From NCBI GenBank assembly GCA_016286665.1, contig JAEETX010000022.1, forward strand, positions 1 through 34,923: a stretch of DNA of 34,923 bases, written 5' to 3'. How positions within the stretch are numbered: position 1 is the first letter of the stretch; each line of letters opens with the position of its first letter. Positions 30,093 through 34,923 of this stretch are shown piece after piece. Position numbers and translations under genes: made by a program. The DNA is from Oscillospiraceae bacterium. GTDB lineage: Bacteria; Bacillota; Clostridia; Oscillospirales; Oscillospiraceae. The notes below the pieces were generated by a model. That model was not told where the DNA came from and did not search any database. It worked only from the letters and a program-made list of their open reading frames with translations.

Positions 30093-31378
30093 ATCACATT
30101 AAATCGCTGATTATCAATCGCTTTTGTGTTCTCCGCAGACAACATTCCCAGCAGGATCCAGAAGAACGGCGCATTGGCTGTCGTTCCGATGCCGAAGAAG
30201 GAGGCGGCGGTATAGGCGATCAGAGCGCTTCGCAGGGCAGGGGCGGCATGGGAAGGATTCCGGAAGGAACGGACCAGGATCAGCAGCCATGCGGAGGCGA
30301 GCAGCAGCAGGGACGGAAGCCCCTGATTGACCAGAATATTCAGCGGCTCGCAGTGGGCGCAGTCCACGGCGCGGCGGATCACGCTCCCGTCCGGCAAAGC
30401 CTTGACAAAAGCGATTCCGCGCTCCCCCAGCGTATCTGCCCCGCCGCCGAGAAGCGGGCGCTCCGGCACAAGACGCCAGACATTTTTCCAGATGTAAATG
30501 CGACCACTGCCGAAGGAGTCCTCCGCCTGACCGTGCAGCAGCGCGTGCAGCTCCCCCAGGGGACCGCTGAGCGGCAGCAAATACAAGGTAAGCAGAGCCG
30601 CCGCGCAGAGAAGCCCGATCCCGGCCCAGGCAAGGCGTTTTCCCGTTTTGCCCACCGGGAGCAGCGCAGGGAGGCAAAGGCAAACGCTGGCGGCCGCCCC
30701 CACGAGGCCGGCCCGGATGCCGGACGCCGCCAGCACCGCGAGGCACAGCGCAGCCGGCAGCCAGAGGAAGCGTCTTCCCTTCCACAGCGCAAGCGGCCAG
30801 AGGAAAGCGAAGCCGGTGCATAAAACCGAAGCGGTCAGGTCCGCATTCCCGATCAGGGAAAGGAACGCGCCGTTGTATTCCCGTTCCCGCCCGGACCAGC
30901 GGAGCGCTCCGGGGTAAAGGCCCAGCGGATTCCGGTCAAAAAACTGAAGGACGGCGACAAGACAAAGAATGCCCGCCGCCGCTGCCGGCAGCCAAAACGG
31001 GAACCGGGCGGCGCTTCCGTAAAGGCTCAGGAGCAGGAAGACCGCACAGTACAGCGTGATCGTGATCATACCGTCAAGCCGGTCCCCGCCCAACAGGGCG
31101 GTCCTTCTCCAGGGAGAACAGAGCGCGCTGAGGAGGCTCCACCCCCAATATGCCAATATGAGATACTGAACCGCATCCCATTTCCGCCGCAGAAGCGCTT
31201 TTTCTCTGACGGCACAGGTGATCACAGCCGGCAGGAACAGCGCCGTCAAGACGCAGAAGACGGCGAACTTTGTCTCCACGATGTTCTGATACCCTTTCGG
31301 AGAGACCGCCAGGGGGAACAGGGAGTACATCAGAATCAGATAAACGCCGCAAATGCGGCTCGCATCCCACTTTTTCAT
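30089..31378 (-). CDS. O-antigen ligase/Wzy-like polytopic membrane protein
   Basis: This 429-residue protein has about 11-12 hydrophobic segments and a large extracytoplasmic loop containing SFGSGRIYIWKNVW, PLLGGGADTLG and AHCEPLNILVNQGLPSL. These are the pattern of the O-antigen ligase/polymerase family (PF04932), in which an RxxxW-like site and a His loop near the end form the active site. It probably links or polymerises lipid-carried glycans for the surface, perhaps wall teichoic or capsular polymer. It lies 80 nt after sigE with a hairpin between. The ATG at 31378 has no Shine-Dalgarno and a -10 element ends 7 nt before it, suggesting a leaderless mRNA. Confidence 0.82.
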   Translation of the reverse strand: MKKWDASRICGVYLILMYSLFPLAVSPKGYQNIVETKFAVFCVLTALFLPAVITCAVREKALLRRKWDAVQYLILAYWGWSLLSALCSPWRRTALLGGDRLDGMITITLYCAVFLLLSLYGSAARFPFWLPAAAAGILCLVAVLQFFDRNPLGLYPGALRWSGREREYNGAFLSLIGNADLTASVLCTGFAFLWPLALWKGRRFLWLPAALCLAVLAASGIRAGLVGAAASVCLCLPALLPVGKTGKRLAWAGIGLLCAAALLTLYLLPLSGPLGELHALLHGQAEDSFGSGRIYIWKNVWRLVPERPLLGGGADTLGERGIAFVKALPDGSVIRRAVDCAHCEPLNILVNQGLPSLLLLASAWLLILVRSFRNPSHAAPALRSALIAYTAASFFGIGTTANAPFFWILLGMLSAENTKAIDNQRFNVI

Positions 31379-31385
31379 GCTTTTT

Positions 31386-31415
31386 ATGATAGCACAAAAG
31401 CGCTCCGGGAAGCAA
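31386..31415 (-). promoter_or_regulatory. Possible leaderless promoter of the O-antigen-ligase-like gene
   Basis: On the minus strand, TTGCTT (31410-31415), 18 bp, then TATCAT (31386-31391). Seven bases separate the -10 from the ATG, so +1 would fall on or beside the A of ATG. Confidence 0.55.
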
Positions 31416-31417
31416 TA

Positions 31418-31437
31418 CTGCCGGGTTTTCCCGGCAG
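31418..31437 (-). terminator. Hairpin after sigE, possible weak terminator
   Basis: The perfect 8-bp stem CTGCCGGG/CCCGGCAG has a 4-nt loop, 22 nt beyond the sigE stop. On the minus strand it is followed by TATTGCTT, only modestly U-rich. It touches the -35 region of the next promoter. Confidence 0.5.
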
Positions 31438-31458
31438 CAGCCTTTATAAGTGTTCCTC

Positions 31459-32154
31459 CTATCCGATCTCTTGGAGGATCTCCAGGCGGAGCCTGGCGAT
31501 GATCCGCTTTTCCAGGCGGGATATATAGCTCTGGGAAATGCCCATGGAGTCCGCCACCTCCTTCTGCGTCTGCTCCCTTCCGCCTTCCAGGCCGAAGCGC
31601 AGCTTCACGATCTTTCGCTCTCTCCCCGGCAGCCGTTCCACTGCCCGACGAAGGATCGTCCGGTCCGTTTCCTCCTCCAGCGGCTGCATCACGATGTCCG
31701 CATCTGTTCCCAGCACCTCGCTGAGCAGAAGCTCGTTGCCGTCGTAATCCGTGTTGATCGGTTCATCCAGGCTGATCTCGCTCTTTTGATTCGACAGCTT
31801 TCGGAGAAACATCAGGATCTCATTCTCGATGCAGCGGGAAGCGTAGGTGGCAAGCTTGATCCGTTTGTCCGGATCGAAGCTGTCCACGGCCTTGATAAGG
31901 CCGATGGTCCCGAGGCTGATCAGGTCCTCCAGCCCTACGCCGGTATTCTCAAACCGCTTTGCCACATAGACAACCAGGCGGAGATTCCGCTCGATCAGGA
32001 TGTCCTTCACCGTGCTGTCCGCGGCGCGGAGCCGTTCCAGACAAGCTTCCGTTTCCGCTTTGCTCAGGGGTGGCGGCAGGCCCTCGCTGCCGCCGACATA
32101 GTAGACCCGCCAGCCAAGAATCTGCCAGAGCCATTCCTTGAATCTTCTTACCAT
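31459..32154 (-). CDS. sigE: Sporulation sigma factor SigE precursor
   Basis: This 231-residue protein is the mother-cell sigma factor made as inactive pro-SigE. The short hydrophobic/basic pro-sequence ([15 protein letters not shown]) precedes the conserved [16 protein letters not shown], where the SpoIIGA protease cuts in Bacillus. Region 2 ([39 protein letters not shown]) and region 4 ([20 protein letters not shown]) are intact. The ATG at 32154, with GGGAGG about 8 nt upstream, is preferred over a TTG at 32175. It lies 17 nt after spoIIGA. sigG, which often follows sigE in Clostridia and Bacillus, is not next; a ligase-like gene is. Confidence 0.97.
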   Translation of the reverse strand: MVRRFKEWLWQILGWRVYYVGGSEGLPPPLSKAETEACLERLRAADSTVKDILIERNLRLVVYVAKRFENTGVGLEDLISLGTIGLIKAVDSFDPDKRIKLATYASRCIENEILMFLRKLSNQKSEISLDEPINTDYDGNELLLSEVLGTDADIVMQPLEEETDRTILRRAVERLPGRERKIVKLRFGLEGGREQTQKEVADSMGISQSYISRLEKRIIARLRLEILQEIG

Positions 32155-32171
32155 TTCCTTTCCCTCCCGAA

Positions 32172-32969
32172 TCAAATACCGTCTCCGCCGATGATGGCGC
32201 TGTAATCCGGCCCCTCCACGCTTTCCCTACTGAACACCACGCGGCAGGCTCCCAGGGCCTGGCTGTCCTGATAGACGGAGATCACTTTCCCGGAAAGCGC
32301 CAGCGCGCTTCCGTTCACCGTCCGCAGGGGAATCAGGCAGAATCCCCTGCCCAGCTTCTCCATCCGTTCCTCCGGCGCTTCTCCCGCCGTGGCTTCCAGG
32401 ATGCTGCGGCATTCCGGAGAAAACAGCGGAGCGAGCACCTTTTCCGACGCGATGACGACGGGCTTCCCGCTGAAGGGGTCCGTGAGCCGGTTCCCCGTGT
32501 CCCGCAGGGCTTTCAGTCGCACCTCCCCTCCTTCCCCGATCATGCGCAGCTCGCACACGCCGCCCCGGACGCCTGAAAAACGGAAGGGCAGGGCGCACAC
32601 GCCGAGGCTGATCCCCGCGGAAAAGATAAGGGCTCTGGCGGTCGCGCGCCCCGCCGCAGCGGTCACCGCCGCCGCAATACCGCCATAGACCGCGCTGAGG
32701 AAAAGGAAAGCCAGAGCGGGCCTCCACAGCTTCCGTTCTCCCCCGTATGCCGTCAGCAGCATCAGCAGAAGGGAGACCAGCTTCCCGATCATTGCCGCGG
32801 CGGGAGGAACAAAGAGCGTCAGGACCGTGTACGCGCTGCCGATCAGTCCCGCAGCCAGCAGGCGAAGCGGTCTTCTTCGCGTATTGCACAGCTTTCCGGC
32901 TGCCCAGAGCAGCACGCTGTCCGCCGTCAGCTCCAGCCAAAAGAGGCTGTCCAAATAAAGCACCCTCAT
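32172..32969 (-). CDS. spoIIGA: Sporulation sigma-E processing protease SpoIIGA
   Basis: This 265-residue protein has five or so N-terminal membrane segments (about 1-130) and a C-terminal aspartic-protease-like domain with the family motif Asp157-Thr-Gly-Asn ([17 protein letters not shown]). SpoIIGA sits in the asymmetric septum and cleaves pro-SigE when signalled by SpoIIR from the forespore. The usual spoIIGA-sigE order supports the call. The ATG at 32969 has no Shine-Dalgarno; a -10 element TACAAT ends 6 nt before it, so the transcript may be leaderless. The first five codons form one arm of an 11-bp inverted repeat. Confidence 0.94.
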   Translation of the reverse strand: MRVLYLDSLFWLELTADSVLLWAAGKLCNTRRRPLRLLAAGLIGSAYTVLTLFVPPAAAMIGKLVSLLLMLLTAYGGERKLWRPALAFLFLSAVYGGIAAAVTAAAGRATARALIFSAGISLGVCALPFRFSGVRGGVCELRMIGEGGEVRLKALRDTGNRLTDPFSGKPVVIASEKVLAPLFSPECRSILEATAGEAPEERMEKLGRGFCLIPLRTVNGSALALSGKVISVYQDSQALGACRVVFSRESVEGPDYSAIIGGDGI

Positions 32970-32999
32970 GCCCGTATTGTACGAGCAGGAGGGTGCTTT
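32957..32999. repeat. 11-bp inverted repeat centred on the spoIIGA -10 element
   Basis: AAAGCACCCTC (32957-32967) and GAGGGTGCTTT (32989-32999) are perfect reverse complements separated by 21 bp. The centre (32978) lies within the -10 TACAAT. One arm is in the first codons of spoIIGA and the other is in the promoter spacer. It could be a two-site operator. Confidence 0.75.
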
Positions 33000-33009
33000 G
33001 TCCGTCGAA
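32976..33009 (-). promoter_or_regulatory. spoIIG-type promoter with candidate Spo0A box
   Basis: On the minus strand, TTCGAC (33004-33009) lies 22 bp upstream of TACAAT (32976-32981). TTCGACG (33003-33009) matches 6 of 7 bases of the reverse Spo0A box (TTCGACA). In Bacillus, spoIIG has a SigA promoter with a 22-bp spacer, activated by Spo0A bound at the -35 region. Predicted +1 is 32969, the A of the spoIIGA ATG. Confidence 0.55.
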
Positions 33010-33034
33010 AGCTTGCATAGAGCAAAAAACCCCG

Positions 33035-33051
33035 CCCGGCGCTGCGCCGGG
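33035..33051 (-). terminator. Terminator after the DUF951 gene
   Basis: The perfect 7-bp stem CCCGGCG/CGCCGGG has a 3-nt loop. On the minus strand it is followed by CGGGGTTTTTTGCTC. It isolates spoIIGA from upstream transcription. Confidence 0.82.
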
Positions 33052-33065
33052 AAGCTATGCCTGCA

Positions 33066-33260
33066 TTATGATTCTTCCGTTCGATTTGTTTCCATGGCCT
33101 TGACAGCCTTTTCCAGCTTGCCGCGGGGCATCTCCCACATATGGCCGCAGCCAAGGCAGCGAAGGCGGAAATCCATCCCCGCCCGCAGGACCTCGCAGCG
33201 GTCGCTGCCGCAGGGGTGGGCCTTTTTCAGCCAAAGCAGGTCGCCGGGAGATATTTCCAT
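33066..33260 (-). CDS. DUF951 small zinc-binding-like protein
   Basis: This 64-residue protein matches the DUF951 family of Firmicutes. It has GDLLWLKKAHPCGSDRCEVLR, a basic middle, and the CLGCGHMWEMPRGKLEKAV block. Cys17 and the CLGC pair could bind a metal. The function is unknown; in Bacillus-type genomes the homologue lies near chromosome-segregation and ychF genes. GGGAGGC precedes the ATG. A single-gene unit closed by a terminator. Confidence 0.9.
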   Translation of the reverse strand: MEISPGDLLWLKKAHPCGSDRCEVLRAGMDFRLRCLGCGHMWEMPRGKLEKAVKAMETNRTEES

Positions 33261-33302
33261 GTTATTCGCCTCCCTTTCGGACAGAATATGGATGGTTACT
33301 GG

Positions 33303-33325
33303 GGGCGGCCGAACGCCGGCCGCCC
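33303..33325. other. GC-rich hairpin in the DUF951/small-protein divergent region
   Basis: The perfect 9-bp stem GGGCGGCCG/CGGCCGCCC has a 5-nt loop, in the 101-bp region between two divergent genes. It lacks a real U run on either strand, so a leader structure or DNA operator is as likely as a terminator. No convincing promoter for either gene was found here. Confidence 0.45.
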
Positions 33326-33361
33326 TTGTGCCGGAGACAGGAAACCTTCGGAGGGATGCAT

Positions 33362-33730
33362 ATGCAGTGTTTGATCGCCGCCCATTTTTCTTCCGTCGAC
33401 GAAGCGGACCGTGCCGTCGCCCGTCTGCGGGGCGCCATCCCCTATATGAAAGCGGAGATCAGCGGCAAAAAACGGACAGGCCTCCCCGGCCACGCGCCGC
33501 TGACGGCCTCGATCTATTACCCCTGGCGGGTCAACATGACGGTGCAGGAAGAAGGCAGCATGGCGCCGGAGCTGGGAAGCAGGGTCTTCTATACCTCGGA
33601 CCTCATGGGCCTGCCGGTTTATCACGACGGAGACACGGAGCTTCTTTTGACATTGGACGCCGCCGACCTCGGACGGGCGAGAGCGCTCCTGGTGAATCTC
33701 GGAGCCGGAAATATCCGCATCCGGCCATAG
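33362..33730 (+). CDS. Small protein of unknown function (122 aa)
   Basis: This gene is not recognised. The protein is cytoplasmic with no signal peptide. It opens MQCLIAAHFSSVDEADRAV and ends with a second similar beta-alpha-beta half (TELLLTLDAADLGRARALL, GAGNIRIRP), which suggests a ferredoxin-like fold resembling general-stress-protein or ACT-like small domains. The middle (ASIYYPWRVNMTVQEE) is aromatic. The ATG at 33362 has GGAGGG 7 nt upstream; an ATG two codons earlier is too close to it. It lies alone between divergent DUF951 and the hydrolase-fold gene. Confidence 0.7.
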   Translation: MQCLIAAHFSSVDEADRAVARLRGAIPYMKAEISGKKRTGLPGHAPLTASIYYPWRVNMTVQEEGSMAPELGSRVFYTSDLMGLPVYHDGDTELLLTLDAADLGRARALLVNLGAGNIRIRP

Positions 33731-33767
33731 ACTTCGGACGTCTTTGCCATTATATCATCTTTCCCTG

Positions 33768-33796
33768 TTGCAGGAAAGCACCCGGCGCAGTAAAAT
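33768..33796 (+). promoter_or_regulatory. Promoter of the hydrolase-fold gene
   Basis: TTGCAG (33768-33773), 17 bp, then TAAAAT (33791-33796). The leader of about 25 nt contains GGAGGT before the GTG start. Confidence 0.65.
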
Positions 33797-33827
33797 AGAG
33801 GCGAATCATCTTCGGAGGTGCTTCGCC

Positions 33828-34766
33828 GTGCTGCTTCTAGTGATCGTCGTCATTCTTGTCATTCTGATGTTTCTCTTTGCCTGGTTCTTTTTCCGCAAGG
33901 GCTTTCACCGCCCGCCGGCGAAGGACCTGACGGTGCAGGAGGTGTTGATCACTTCGCCCTGGTTTTCCTATACGCCGGTGCTGCAGCCGGCGCTGGAATG
34001 GTTTCAGAAGCAGCCCTGGGAGGAAGTGGCTGTCTCCGCCGCCGACGGCTGTACCCTCAGCGGCCTCTGGCTTAGTAAACGCGCGGCGAAGGCCTGCCTG
34101 CTCCTGATGCATGGCTACGGCGCGCTGCCGCAGAATCTCAGCGTCATTGCCCGCTGGGCCGCCCGGCAGGGCTGGTCCGTCCTGCTCCCCTATGAGCGCT
34201 CCCACGGAAAAAGCGGCGGCGAATACGCCACCCTCGGTCTGCTGGAGGCGGAGGACGCGCGTCTGTGGGCGGAAAAAGCGGAGGAGCTCGCCGGCGATCA
34301 TACGAAGCTGATCCTTTTGGGGAGCGGAATGGGCGGCTTTGCGGTCCTCCACGCCATTTCCGGTTCGCTGCCCGAATCCGTCTGCGCCGTCGTGTCCGAC
34401 GGGGCTTATGCCTGCCCCCGGGAGATGGTGCGCCGCGTCATGAAGGAAGAAATGCGGATGCGTGTCTTCCCGCTGCTGCAGATCGTTTGCCTGTTTGCCC
34501 GCCTGATCTGGAAGAACGGACCCGGCAGCGTCGACCTGCGCACGGAGCTGAAGGAGAACTCAGCCATGCCCGTTCTGTTCATCCACGGAAAGAAGGATAT
34601 GCGGGTCCCGTTTAAGTGGACGGAGGAAATGCATAAGGCCTGCGCGTCAAAAAAAGCGCTGTACTTATCGGAAAACGCGGGCCAGGGTGCCGCCTGTATG
34701 GCGGACGGAGACGCCTATTTCAAAGAGCTCCGCACGTTCGTTGCGCCGCTGATTTCCGGTGGATGA
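33828..34766 (+). CDS. Membrane-anchored alpha/beta-hydrolase-fold protein, probably catalytically dead
   Basis: This 312-residue protein has an N-terminal transmembrane helix (about 1-22) and an alpha/beta-hydrolase domain of the YqkD/YqhB type (LLLMHGYGALPQN, ERSHGKSGGEYATLGLLEAED, LFIHGKKDMRVPF). The nucleophile elbow, normally GxSMGG, reads GSGMGG, with Gly167 in place of Ser. The His position, normally AGHG, reads AGQG (Gln286). Asp257 remains. With two of the three triad residues gone, it is probably a binding or scaffold protein, or uses another mechanism. The start is GTG (33828) with GGAGGT 8 nt upstream; TTG at 33744 would put the promoter inside the gene. Confidence 0.85.
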   Translation: MLLLVIVVILVILMFLFAWFFFRKGFHRPPAKDLTVQEVLITSPWFSYTPVLQPALEWFQKQPWEEVAVSAADGCTLSGLWLSKRAAKACLLLMHGYGALPQNLSVIARWAARQGWSVLLPYERSHGKSGGEYATLGLLEAEDARLWAEKAEELAGDHTKLILLGSGMGGFAVLHAISGSLPESVCAVVSDGAYACPREMVRRVMKEEMRMRVFPLLQIVCLFARLIWKNGPGSVDLRTELKENSAMPVLFIHGKKDMRVPFKWTEEMHKACASKKALYLSENAGQGAACMADGDAYFKELRTFVAPLISGG

Positions 34767-34816
34767 TCCCGCGGTTTTCTTCGGGCGATTTCCGGCGCAA
34801 ATTGTTGCCAAATGCC

Positions 34817-34845
34817 TTGACATATGCTTTCGGCTGTGCTATTTT
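34817..34845 (+). promoter_or_regulatory. Promoter of tRNA-Ser
   Basis: TTGACA (34817-34822), 17 bp, then TATTTT (34840-34845). The tRNA begins 18 nt after the -10. Confidence 0.72.
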
Positions 34846-34863
34846 ATAACAGCTGCGGCATTT

Positions 34864-34923
34864 GGAGAAGTACCCAAGAGGCCGAAGGGGCTCCCCTGCT
34901 AAGGGAGTAGGGCGTGTTGAGCG
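34864..34923 (+). tRNA. tRNA-Ser (anticodon GCT), 3' part outside the window
   Basis: The first 60 nt of a class II tRNA are visible: acceptor GGAGAAG, D arm, anticodon stem CTCCC/GGGAG enclosing CTGCTAA (anticodon GCT), and the start of the long variable arm (TAGGGCGTGTTGAGCG). The T arm and 3' end lie beyond the right edge. Confidence 0.93.

Noticed and set aside
1-34923. Mobile elements, CRISPR arrays, attachment sites
   Set aside because: No transposase, integrase, short regularly spaced repeats or tRNA-flanking direct repeats were seen on either strand.

Overview
The window comes from a GC-rich, spore-forming member of the Clostridia (Firmicutes), probably an Oscillospiraceae- or Christensenellaceae-like fermenter. 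Evidence: SigH, a spoIIGA-sigE pair, RNase Y, a Firmicutes-type L10 leader, a DUF951 protein, strong Shine-Dalgarno sites, and plant-polysaccharide enzymes. About 33 protein genes (one truncated at the left edge) and three tRNA genes (one truncated at the right edge) can be supported. No insertion sequence, prophage, CRISPR array or rRNA was seen. Most genes lie on the minus strand.

Left part (1-9054): the 5' end of rny; two tandem CNNM/CBS membrane proteins (+); a zinc-ribbon protein downstream of a sigH-like gene; ruvC-ruvA-ruvB with its own promoter; and a large secreted phosphodiester-glycosidase protein with S-layer-homology repeats.

Middle part (9203-19884): an HtrA-like membrane protease; a histidine kinase/response regulator operon; rplJ-rplL with an L10 leader and attenuator; tRNA-Pro(CGG) and tRNA-Gly(CCC); a transglutaminase-like lipoprotein; and a divergent type IIA topoisomerase pair. 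Direct repeats with an 11-bp period (WalR/PhoP-like) lie upstream of both the two-component operon and the protease, which suggests one regulatory circuit.

Accessory part (20017-29994): a glucuronoxylan module made of a GH3 enzyme (-), a CE15 glucuronoyl esterase (+), a uroporphyrinogen-decarboxylase-family protein (-) and a GH67 alpha-glucuronidase (+). None has a signal peptide, so they probably act on imported aldouronic acids. Next to it is a three-gene operon: a serine-palmitoyltransferase-like alpha-oxoamine synthase, a short-chain reductase and a beta-lactamase-fold hydrolase. This may make or modify a sphingoid-type lipid.

Right part (30089-34923): an O-antigen-ligase-like membrane protein; spoIIGA-sigE, whose promoter resembles the Spo0A-activated spoIIG promoter; DUF951; a small unknown protein; a membrane-anchored alpha/beta-hydrolase-fold protein that lacks its catalytic Ser and His; and the start of tRNA-Ser(GCT). 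Three genes (sigH-like, spoIIGA, O-antigen-ligase-like) have a -10 element that would place transcription initiation at the start codon, suggesting leaderless mRNAs. All promoter, terminator and regulator assignments were read by eye and are untested.
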